From positions 1 to 34,357 of the forward strand of contig JAOTUO010000003.1 of NCBI GenBank assembly GCA_029863845.1: a DNA stretch of 34,357 nucleotides. The letters are read 5' to 3'. This DNA is from Myxococcales bacterium. GTDB taxonomy: Bacteria; Myxococcota_A; UBA9160; SMWR01. A program made the translations under genes and the position numbers. Shown here one piece after another: positions 17,556 to 25,569 of this stretch (its first letter is position 1; the number at the start of each line of letters is the position of its first letter). Below the pieces are notes generated by a model. It saw only the letters and a list, made by a program, of their open reading frames with translations. It was not told where the DNA came from and did not search any database.

Positions 17556-18655
17556 GGGTCCGCGACGTCGCGCTCGAGATCCTGCAGACGGCGTTTCGGC
17601 TGATTCCGTGGCCCACGGAGCCGGGGCTGCGCCCGGTGGGCGAGCCCGGGCCCTTCAGTCCGGTGCTCGTCACCGGGAACTACGACCTCACCGTGCGGCG
17701 CGTGCTGCGCGCGCTCCGCGGCGTGGACGCGTGGCTCGTGGTGGCCCCGGCGGGCGGCATCAACGTCTGGTGCGCGGCCGCTGGAGGCCACCTCTCGACC
17801 CACCAGGTGGTGACCGCCCTCAAGACCTCGGGCGTCGAGGATCGCGTTCGTCACCGCCGGGCGATCCTCCCGCAGCTCGCCGCCACGGGGGTGGAGGCGC
17901 GCGAGGTGTCGCGGCGCTGCCGGTGGCGGGTGCGCTTCGGGCCCGTCTACGCGAAGGACATTCCCGGCTACCTCGCCGGTGGCGAGCGCAAGACCGACGC
18001 CATGCGTCACGTTCGCTTCGGTCTCGTCGAGCGGCTCGAGATGGCGGCCGCCTGGGCCGCGCCGACAGCGATCGTAACGGGCGCCGTCGGGGCGCTGCTG
18101 CGGCCGTCCTTCGCCCCGCCGCTGGTCGCCCTGTCGCTGCTGCTGGCCGTCGCGCTGTTCTTCGTGTACGACCGGCTGCCCGGGCCCCGGCGTCTGCTCT
18201 TCGGCGGGGCGGCGCTCGCGGTCTCGCTGGCGGCGGTTGCACTCGCCGGGGGCGGCCTCCTGGCGTTCGCGATGGCGGCGGTCGCGGTCGTACTGCTCGT
18301 GGCGGTGCTGACCTTCGACTACCCGGGGACGACGCCCATCGAAGGCGCGAGCTTCTTCGAGCAGCGCCACTGGCGCATCACCCTCGACCGCGAGCGCTGC
18401 AAGGGCGTGTACTCCTGCTGGGAGGTGTGTCCCGAGGCCTGCTACGAGAAGCGCGAGGGGGTCCGCCAGGTCGACCTGGCCCACGACCAGCGCTGCGTTC
18501 GCTGCGGGGCCTGCGTCGTGCAGTGCCCGATGGACGCCCTGTCCTTCGAGGACGAGCAGGGCCGCCGCGTGGAACCGGCGACGATTCGCCGCTACAAGCT
18601 CAATATGATGGGACGTCGCGCGGTGGAGGCGGACGGCGAGCGCCCCCCGGCTTGA
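17552..18655 (+). CDS. HgcAB-like fusion: corrinoid-binding domain + about four TM helices + ferredoxin domain
   Basis: GGINVWCAAAGGHLSTHQVVTALKTSGVEDRVRHRRAILPQLAATGVEAREVSRRCRWRVRFGPVYAKDIPGYLAGG resembles the HgcA corrinoid domain and cap helix (N-[VI]-W-C-A-A-G-K in HgcA). Hydrophobic segments at about codons 165-265, then CKGVYSCWEVCP...CVRCGACVVQCP. Confidence 0.8.
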   Translation: MRVRDVALEILQTAFRLIPWPTEPGLRPVGEPGPFSPVLVTGNYDLTVRRVLRALRGVDAWLVVAPAGGINVWCAAAGGHLSTHQVVTALKTSGVEDRVRHRRAILPQLAATGVEAREVSRRCRWRVRFGPVYAKDIPGYLAGGERKTDAMRHVRFGLVERLEMAAAWAAPTAIVTGAVGALLRPSFAPPLVALSLLLAVALFFVYDRLPGPRRLLFGGAALAVSLAAVALAGGGLLAFAMAAVAVVLLVAVLTFDYPGTTPIEGASFFEQRHWRITLDRERCKGVYSCWEVCPEACYEKREGVRQVDLAHDQRCVRCGACVVQCPMDALSFEDEQGRRVEPATIRRYKLNMMGRRAVEADGERPPA

Positions 18656-18701
18656 GCCGGGCGCTCGCCGCACCCCCGCCGCAGCGATCGGGAAAACGGC
18701 C

Positions 18702-20051
18702 GTGAAAGCGCCGCGCCGACAGACGCGGGTGCCCTCGGGACGGCTGGAGCGGCTCCTCCGCATCGGGTGGATGGCCGGCGAGTTCGCCGCCGGCGGCCTG
18801 GCGGCGGGCACCCGGCGGCTGGCCGGGTCGGCACCCGCGAATGCGGCCAGCGTCTTTCTCTCGGGAGCCCGCGGGGCGAGGCTCGCGCGCCGGCTCGCGC
18901 GCATGCGCGGGGCCGCCATGAAGCTGGGACAGCTGCTCTCGCTCGAAGGCGCGGACCTCCTCCCCCCGGAGTTCGCCGATGCCCTGGCCGTCCTGCGAGC
19001 CAGCGCGGACGCGATGCCGGTCTCCCAGGTGCGACGCATCCTGGGCCGCGAGTACGGCACGGGCTGGGAGTCGCGCTTCCGGGAATTCGACTTCGAGCCG
19101 ATCGCCTCGGCTTCGATCGGCCAGGTGCACGCCGCCGTCACCTCCGACGGCCGCGCCCTCGCCCTCAAGGTCCAGTATCCCGGCGTCGCCCGCAGCATCG
19201 ACAGCGACGTGAACAACCTGGCCAGCCTGCTGCGCCTGACGCGGATCGTGCCGGTGGAGCTCGACGTCACGCAGCTCATTCGCGAGGCGAAGCGTCAGCT
19301 CCGCCAGGAGGCCGACTACCGGCTCGAGGCCGAGCACCTGCGCCGATACCGCCGGCTGGTGGCGGACGATCCCGGCGTGAGTGTTCCCCGCGTGCACGAC
19401 GACTACACGACGACGCGGATCCTGGCGATGGACCGCGCCGACGGGCGCCCGATCGAAGACCTGCGCGGCCCGGAGCACCGGCAGAGCCTGAGGGACGACG
19501 CGGGGCTGCGACTGCAGCGGCTCGTGTTCCGCGAGCTCTTCGAGTTCGCCTTCATGCAGACCGACCCGAACTTCGCCAACTACCTCATCGAGCCCGATAC
19601 AAATCGCATCGTGCTGCTGGACTTCGGCTCGGCGCGCGAGTTCCACGCGGAGTTCGTGGAGCGCTACGCCCGGATCTGCCGCGGCATGATCTCGGCGGAT
19701 CTCGAAGAGGTGAGGCGCATCGCCGTCGAGATCGGGTACCTGGCCGGCGACGAGCGGGAGGACCGCGCCCGGGCCGTCGCCGAGCTGATCCTGCTGGTCG
19801 GGGAGCCTCTTCGGCACGAAGGTGTGTATGATTTCGGAGCCTCGGGCCTGGCGGCCCGCGCCCGGGAAGCCGGCTTCGACCTGGCGTTCCGCCGCGGCTT
19901 CCTGCGCGCCCCGCCGCCCGAGACCATCTTCCTGCACCGCAAGCTCGCGGGCACCTTCCTGCTGTGCGCCCGCATCCGCGCGCGCATCGACACGCGCGCC
20001 CTGATCGTCCCCTACCTGGACGCCGTGCTCGGCCCTTCCGGCCGCGCCTGA
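18702..20051 (+). CDS. ABC1/ADCK/UbiB-family protein kinase-like protein
   Basis: AAMKLGQLLSLEGADLLPPEFADAL (KxGQ-type motif), ASIGQVHAA, LALKVQYPGVARSIDSDVNNL, EADYRLEAEHL, LLDFGSAREF. GTG start 46 bp after the HgcAB-like gene. Confidence 0.9.
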   Translation: MKAPRRQTRVPSGRLERLLRIGWMAGEFAAGGLAAGTRRLAGSAPANAASVFLSGARGARLARRLARMRGAAMKLGQLLSLEGADLLPPEFADALAVLRASADAMPVSQVRRILGREYGTGWESRFREFDFEPIASASIGQVHAAVTSDGRALALKVQYPGVARSIDSDVNNLASLLRLTRIVPVELDVTQLIREAKRQLRQEADYRLEAEHLRRYRRLVADDPGVSVPRVHDDYTTTRILAMDRADGRPIEDLRGPEHRQSLRDDAGLRLQRLVFRELFEFAFMQTDPNFANYLIEPDTNRIVLLDFGSAREFHAEFVERYARICRGMISADLEEVRRIAVEIGYLAGDEREDRARAVAELILLVGEPLRHEGVYDFGASGLAARAREAGFDLAFRRGFLRAPPPETIFLHRKLAGTFLLCARIRARIDTRALIVPYLDAVLGPSGRA

Positions 20052-21080
20052 TCAGTGCCGGTGCCGGTGGTGCAGGTCGGGCCAGTGCGGGTGGGCGTGC
20101 GCGAACGGCGCGTGGCGATGCCGGTGCGTGTGGCGCGTCGAAGCGGGCAGGTCGGAGTGCGCGTGGCCGTGGTGGCCGTCGTCGTGGCGGTGGCTGTGGA
20201 TGTGCACGGCCGCCTCGTGGGTGTGCTCGTGGCCGTGCTGCGAACGAAACAGGAGCAGCACCGAGAGCGCCAGGAGGGCGCCCGCGGCGGCGTGGACGGG
20301 CGCCGGCGTCTCGCCCAGCACCGCGAAGGAGAGCGCCGCTCCGAAGAAGGGCGCGCTCGCGAACAGCCCCTGGGCCCGTGTCGCCCCGAGCTGCTGCGCC
20401 GAGGCGATGTAGAGCGAGATGCTCGCGCCGTAGCAGATCGCTCCCACGGCGAGCGCTGCGCCCGCGGTCGGCCACGACGCCTGGACCGGCGCGAGCGCGG
20501 CGCCGATGCAGAGATTCGTCGTTCCGGCCGCGACCCCCTTGACCAGGGTACTCGTCGCAGGCGTGATGCCGTCGATGAGCGCCGTGAGGTGGTTGTCGAA
20601 GCCCCAGCATACGCAGGCCGCCGCCACGAGCAGGCCGCTGGCGACGCCGGGCCAGCCGGCTTCGCCGGAGAGCAGCGCCCCGGCGGCGACGATGCCCGTC
20701 ACGCCGATCCAGCCCGCGCGGTGGAGCGGCTCCCGGAACACAAAGGCGCCGAGAGCGGCCGTCGCCGCCATCTCGAGGTTCAGGATCAGGGATACCGACG
20801 CAGCGGCCGCCGTGCGGAGCCCCATCAGCAGGAGCACCGGGCCGAGGACGCCGCCGAAGAACACGGCTCCGGCGAGGCGGGCGCGGTTGCGAGCGTCGAG
20901 CCGAACCCGGAGCGCGCGCCGGCGCTCGAGCGCGACGGGCAGCGCCACGCCGAGGGCCGCGCCGAGATAGAGCAGGCCGGCCAGCTGAAACGGCGTGAGA
21001 TCGGCCAGCAGGACCTTGCTCGCCGGCGTGGACGCCCCGAACAGGAGGGCCGAAACCAGGCCCAGCACCAGGCCGTTCAT
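20052..21080 (-). CDS. EamA/DMT-family transporter with histidine-rich C-terminal tail
   Basis: MNGLVLGLVSALLFGASTPASKVLLADLTPFQLAGLLYLGAALG...two EamA-like halves; last 61 residues contain 23 His. Confidence 0.88.
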   Translation of the reverse strand: MNGLVLGLVSALLFGASTPASKVLLADLTPFQLAGLLYLGAALGVALPVALERRRALRVRLDARNRARLAGAVFFGGVLGPVLLLMGLRTAAAASVSLILNLEMAATAALGAFVFREPLHRAGWIGVTGIVAAGALLSGEAGWPGVASGLLVAAACVCWGFDNHLTALIDGITPATSTLVKGVAAGTTNLCIGAALAPVQASWPTAGAALAVGAICYGASISLYIASAQQLGATRAQGLFASAPFFGAALSFAVLGETPAPVHAAAGALLALSVLLLFRSQHGHEHTHEAAVHIHSHRHDDGHHGHAHSDLPASTRHTHRHRHAPFAHAHPHWPDLHHRHRH

Positions 21081-21187
21081 CGCGTTCCCCTCAGGCCTTG
21101 GCCCGTGAATATGCGGTGGCGCTCGCCGTGGCGCACACACGCGGCGGGCACCTCGGGTAGGCTCGCGGAGAGGAGGCTCACGGGACC

Positions 21188-22858
21188 ATGGACGACGACG
21201 TCGCGATTGCGCGCTCCGTCACGCCGCTGCCCATCGGCGACGTGGCGGCCGGGCTCGGTCTGGCTGCGGAAGACCTGCATCTCTACGGGCGCGAGATGGC
21301 CAAGGTCGACCTCTCGGTGCTCGAGCGACCGCGCTCGCGCCCGGGCGAGCCGCGGCTGGTGCTGGTCTCCGCCATCACGCCCACGCCCGCCGGCGAGGGA
21401 AAGACCACGACCAGCATCGGACTCGCCCAGGCCATGGCGAAGCTGGGCGAGTCGGTCTGCCTGGCGCTGCGAGAGCCGTCGCTCGGGCCGTGTATGGGCG
21501 TGAAGGGAGGAGCAACGGGGGGCGGCTACAGCCAGATCGTTCCGGCGGACCGCATCAACCTGCACTTCACCGGGGACTTCCACGCGATCACCTCGGCCCA
21601 CAATCTGCTGGCGGCGCTGCTCGACAACCACCTCTACTTCGGAAACGCGCTGCGCATCGACCCCCGGCGCATCCTCTGGCGGCGCGTGCTCGACATGAAC
21701 GACCGCGCGCTCCGCAACGCGATCGTCGGCCTCGGCGGCGCGAAGGAGGGGGTTCCGCGCGAGACGGGCTTCGACATCACCGCGGCTTCGGAGGTCATGG
21801 CGATGCTGTGCCTGGCGACCGGCGCCGAGGATCTCCGGGCCCGCATCGAGCGCACGCTGCTCGCCTTCACCTACGACGGCGAGCCGGTGACCGCCGAGGC
21901 GCTCTCGGCCACGGGCGCGATGCTCGCCCTCCTGCGCGACGCGCTGCTTCCCAACCTGGTGCAGACGCTGGAGGGAACGCCCGCCCTGGTGCACGGCGGC
22001 CCCTTCGCGAACATCGCTCACGGCTGCAGCAGCGTGCTGGCCACGCGCATGGCGCTGCATCTCGCGGACTGGGCCGTCACCGAGGCCGGCTTCGGGTTCG
22101 ACCTCGGCGCGGAGAAGTTCTTCGACATCAAGTGCCGGAGCGCGGGCCTCGACACGGCTGCGGTCGTGCTCGTGGCCACCGTGCGCGCGCTCAAGCTCCA
22201 CGGGGGCGCCCCGCGGCGCGCGCTCGCCGCGCCCGACGCCGACGCCGTGCGCCGCGGCCTGCCCAATCTGGAGAAGCACGTGGAGAACATCCGTCATTTC
22301 GGCGAGTCGCCGGTGGTCGCGCTCAACCGCTTCGCGGGCGACGAGGAGGCGGAGATCGAGATCGTGCGCCGGCGCTGCGACGAACTGGGGGTTCCCTTCG
22401 CCGTCTCCGACCACCACGCCCGCGGTGGCGAGGGCGCCCTCGACCTCGCGCGGACGCTCTTCGTGCATACCGAGAGGCGCAGCCGTCCCTTCCGGCCCCT
22501 CTACGACTGGAGCGATCCCGTTCCCGAGAAGGTCCTGGCGGTGGCTCGCAGCATGTACGGCGCCGGCGACGTCCACTTCGCGAGGGCGGCGAAGCGCGAC
22601 CTCGAGGACGTCGAGCGCCTGGGCTACGCGGGTCTCCCCGTATGCATCGCCAAGACGCCCAACTCGCTTTCGGACGACCCGAGCCTGCGGGGGCGCCCGG
22701 AGGGCTTCGACCTGACCGTGCGCCGGGTGCTGGTCAACGCCGGGGCCGGGTTCCTCGTGGTGCTGACCGGCGACATCCTGCGCATGCCGGGGCTGCCGCG
22801 CCGGCCGCTGGCGGAGTCGATCGATCTCGACGACGGCGTCGTCGTCGGGCTGCGCTGA
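21188..22858 (+). CDS. fhs: Formate--tetrahydrofolate ligase
   Basis: ITPTPAGEGKTTTSIGLAQAMAKLGE, REPSLGPCMGVKGGATGGGYSQIVPADRINLHFTGDFHAITSAHNLLAALLDNH. Confidence 0.97.
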   Translation: MDDDVAIARSVTPLPIGDVAAGLGLAAEDLHLYGREMAKVDLSVLERPRSRPGEPRLVLVSAITPTPAGEGKTTTSIGLAQAMAKLGESVCLALREPSLGPCMGVKGGATGGGYSQIVPADRINLHFTGDFHAITSAHNLLAALLDNHLYFGNALRIDPRRILWRRVLDMNDRALRNAIVGLGGAKEGVPRETGFDITAASEVMAMLCLATGAEDLRARIERTLLAFTYDGEPVTAEALSATGAMLALLRDALLPNLVQTLEGTPALVHGGPFANIAHGCSSVLATRMALHLADWAVTEAGFGFDLGAEKFFDIKCRSAGLDTAAVVLVATVRALKLHGGAPRRALAAPDADAVRRGLPNLEKHVENIRHFGESPVVALNRFAGDEEAEIEIVRRRCDELGVPFAVSDHHARGGEGALDLARTLFVHTERRSRPFRPLYDWSDPVPEKVLAVARSMYGAGDVHFARAAKRDLEDVERLGYAGLPVCIAKTPNSLSDDPSLRGRPEGFDLTVRRVLVNAGAGFLVVLTGDILRMPGLPRRPLAESIDLDDGVVVGLR

Positions 22859-22963
22859 GGCAGCGGACGTGGAAATCCGCCGCTCGGGGGAGAGCGCTGG
22901 CACGCGCGCCGCGGCCTCGCGGCCCGCCCGAAGTCCCTGACCGGATCCCCGCGCCGCGCCGGC

Positions 22964-24154
22964 TCAGCGGCGGTCGGCGCAGCGCGCGGCGGCGCTTCCG
23001 ATCCGCACCATCCGCACGTCGCCGAAGGGCGTCCCCGTTCCGCTGTTCAGCACCATCGCCACGGACAAGTTGCGGTCGGGGTCCGCCCACCCTCCCGACC
23101 CGCCGAAGCCGAAGTGACCGAAGCCGCGGGGCACCTTGACGCGCAGGGTGGGGACGCGGTGGTAGCCGAGTCGCCAGTGCATGGGGAAGGGGATCACGCG
23201 GCCGATGCCCCGGTTCTGCACCTCGGCGGCGCGGCGAAGCGTCGCCCGCGAGATCAGGCGCTGGCCCTGCCACTCGCCCCCGTTGGCGAGGGTGGCGTAG
23301 AGCTTCGCCAGGGATCGCGCCGTGAACATGCCGTTGGCCGACGGGATCGGGACGGCGGCGAAGCCCTCCGAGTTGAAGTCGACCTCGTCCATGCCCCGCG
23401 GAACCATGGCCGAGGCGGCCTCGGACAGGTTGATGGGCAGCCGCGTCAGGCGCAGGGCGCGGTGTAGGGGCAGCCCGATGCGGGCGATCCGCCGCTCCGA
23501 GGGAGCCCAGCGCGAGATCGCCGCAGGGATCAGCTGGGCTCTTCGGTGCATCTGGTCCCCGGGCAGCCCGATGTGGAGCCCGTCGAGCTCGAGCGGCTGC
23601 GCGATCTCGGTCTGCAGCAGCTCGGTGAACGAGCCGCCCGCGACCCGCTGGATCAGCTCGCCCACGAGCCAGCCGAAGGTGAGGGCGTGGTAGCCGTGTG
23701 CCTCTCCCGGCGCGTGGGCGGGAATGCTGTCGGCGAGCGCCTCGACCATGTAGTCCCATTCGAGCATCCGGCGGCCGTGGTCGACGAGGGACCGGATCCC
23801 GTACAGGCCGGCCTCGTGACACAGGATGTGGCGGAGGGTGATCCCTTCCTTCCCGCACTGCGCGAACTCGGGCCAGTGGTTCACGACGGGGTCGTCGTAG
23901 TCGAGCAGACCGCGATCGACCATCAAATGGAGCAGCGTGGAGGTCACGCCCTTCGTCGTGGAGTAGGACAGGGCGAGCGTATCGGGCTCCCAGGGGCGCC
24001 CGGACTCGTCCCGGCTACCGCCCCACAGGTCCACCACCACCTCGCCCCGGTGATAGACGCATACGGCCGCCCCGCCGGGGCGGGAGCGCGGGATCTGCCG
24101 ACCGAGCAGCTTGGCGACAGCCCAGAAGTCCGGGTGCACGTATCCTTGCAGCAT
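22964..24154 (-). CDS. Serine hydrolase, beta-lactamase/EstB-like
   Basis: LSYSTTKGVTSTLLHLMVDRG (SxxK), GEAHGYHALTFGWLVGEL (YxA-type), HFGFGGSGGWADPDRNLSVAMVLN. Confidence 0.9.
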   Translation of the reverse strand: MLQGYVHPDFWAVAKLLGRQIPRSRPGGAAVCVYHRGEVVVDLWGGSRDESGRPWEPDTLALSYSTTKGVTSTLLHLMVDRGLLDYDDPVVNHWPEFAQCGKEGITLRHILCHEAGLYGIRSLVDHGRRMLEWDYMVEALADSIPAHAPGEAHGYHALTFGWLVGELIQRVAGGSFTELLQTEIAQPLELDGLHIGLPGDQMHRRAQLIPAAISRWAPSERRIARIGLPLHRALRLTRLPINLSEAASAMVPRGMDEVDFNSEGFAAVPIPSANGMFTARSLAKLYATLANGGEWQGQRLISRATLRRAAEVQNRGIGRVIPFPMHWRLGYHRVPTLRVKVPRGFGHFGFGGSGGWADPDRNLSVAMVLNSGTGTPFGDVRMVRIGSAAARCADRR

Positions 24155-24241
24155 GGGACGGCCTGGAGTCCCCCCCTTCCCCGCATCGGAGTGTAGCGCC
24201 CACGACGGCGGATCGCGTACCCGCGGCGCGGGCGATCCGGG

Positions 24242-24961
24242 CTAGGAGCCCACCACCTTCTTGCGCGCGGCTCGCAGGACCGGCATGCGCAGGCTCGACC
24301 CCCTGGCGAGCCGACGCAGGTCGTTCGGCGCGACGAAGTCGAGCATCCGGATCGCGAGGGGCACCGGCGTCCGGGGGTTGCGGACCAACGCGAGCGCCAC
24401 CTCCGGCCGCTGCGCCCACTCGCGCCGGTCGACGATCGCCTTCAGGAGGTCCGGCGCCAGCGTCGCCATCCGGGCGATGGTCGCAACCTCGTCGAGCTTG
24501 AGACCCGGGTTCTGGAGGACGTACTGTTGGAGCGAGTGGTTGGTTCCCCGCATGATCTGCATGCGTTCGTCGCGGTTGCCGTGGCGGGCCCGATGGATCA
24601 TCTGGGCGGGGTTGTCCCCCGCCTCGTGCGGACCGGCGCCCGCCGGCGCGGCGTCCGTCGCGATCGAGTGCGCGGCGGTTCCGGCGGGGGCGCCGCCCGC
24701 CGCGCGCGCGGACGCGACGACGGCGGCGAGCTCGGGGTCGTCTGCGGCGAAGGCGATCGCCACGCCGACGCCGGGCACCGTCTGCACGACCTGCCCCGGC
24801 AGGGAGACGCTCGCCTCCGCGGTCGCGATCTCGAGCTCGACCGCCGCGTAGAGCTCCAGGCCCGGCGGCGCTTCGACGCGGACGAGGAACCCGCCCGCGG
24901 CGAACTGCTCGCTGTCGGCGACCAGATCCGCGGGACAGTCGTACCGGACTCGAAAGCGCAC
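24242..24961 (-). CDS. PilZ-like domain protein with C-terminal helical-repeat-like region
   Basis: MRFRVRYDCPADLVADSEQFAAGGFLVRVEAPPGLELYAAVELEIATAEASVSLPGQVVQTVPGVGVAIAF fits a PilZ-like barrel; C-terminal RHGNRDERMQIMRGTNHSLQQYVLQNPGLKLDEVATIARMATLAPDLLKAIVDRREWAQRPEVALALVRNPRTP. Confidence 0.6.
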   Translation of the reverse strand: MRFRVRYDCPADLVADSEQFAAGGFLVRVEAPPGLELYAAVELEIATAEASVSLPGQVVQTVPGVGVAIAFAADDPELAAVVASARAAGGAPAGTAAHSIATDAAPAGAGPHEAGDNPAQMIHRARHGNRDERMQIMRGTNHSLQQYVLQNPGLKLDEVATIARMATLAPDLLKAIVDRREWAQRPEVALALVRNPRTPVPLAIRMLDFVAPNDLRRLARGSSLRMPVLRAARKKVVGS

Positions 24962-25310
24962 GGGGACGTCAGGCCTGCGATCCGAGCCGTGGGCGTGGTG
25001 GTAGGGGAGGGCGCTGCCGTGCGAGCCCGTCGCAGATCGCCGAGTGGAGGAACGCGAGATTCCCGGCGAGATACGCTGCCACCGGTCCCACGCTATCTCG
25101 GACCCGATGCGCGTGCACGGAGCGGCGCCCGCGTCGTACCCCCCGAGCCGGAGCGAAGCCGGCTTGGGGTTTCTTGCCCCAGGGTGTCCGGGGTGCGTGG
25201 CGGGCTGTCCCAGGCCGATCCCCGCCGCCGGCGGTCGAGGCGCGCACCCGATCCGCTAACGCCCCGTGGCGCAGCGGCTTTTCGTCGCTTCGGGCGGCCG
25301 TGCCCCAGTC

Positions 25311-25325
25311 TGGCACAGAGCTTGC
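25311..25325 (+). promoter_or_regulatory. Sigma54 (RpoN) -24/-12 promoter
   Basis: TGGCAC-AGAGC-TTGC matches TGGCAC-N5-TTGC. Located about 245 bp upstream of the ATG of the cytochrome cluster, in an apparently non-coding interval. Confidence 0.65.
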
Positions 25326-25569
25326 GATGCCACCCCGGGGACCCGAGGGTCCGAGCCGACCCATCGGGCGCGTGACCGTCGCTCCGCTGCGACCGGACAC
25401 GAGGGCCTCGAGGTTCTCGGGGCGCTGCTCGTGACGTGGGGCCCGGGGTGCGCGTGCGCGGCTCGAGGGGAGAGACCTGCATCGACCGGGCGCGCTCCCC
25501 CCAGCGCAGCGAGCCTGCGCGCGGCAGCCCATAGTGACAGGGCTCCAGCGTAGCGGGAGGAGACGGTTC

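Noticed and set aside
17552-18655. Calling the fusion a bona fide mercury methylase (hgcA/hgcB)
   Set aside because: Cap-helix residues after CAA differ, one Fe-S Cys is missing and genes are fused; homology supports 'HgcAB-like', not a demonstrated Hg-methylation function.
22898-22903. TGGCAC between fhs and the serine hydrolase
   Set aside because: No -12 TTGC element at the required spacing and no suitable downstream gene on that strand.
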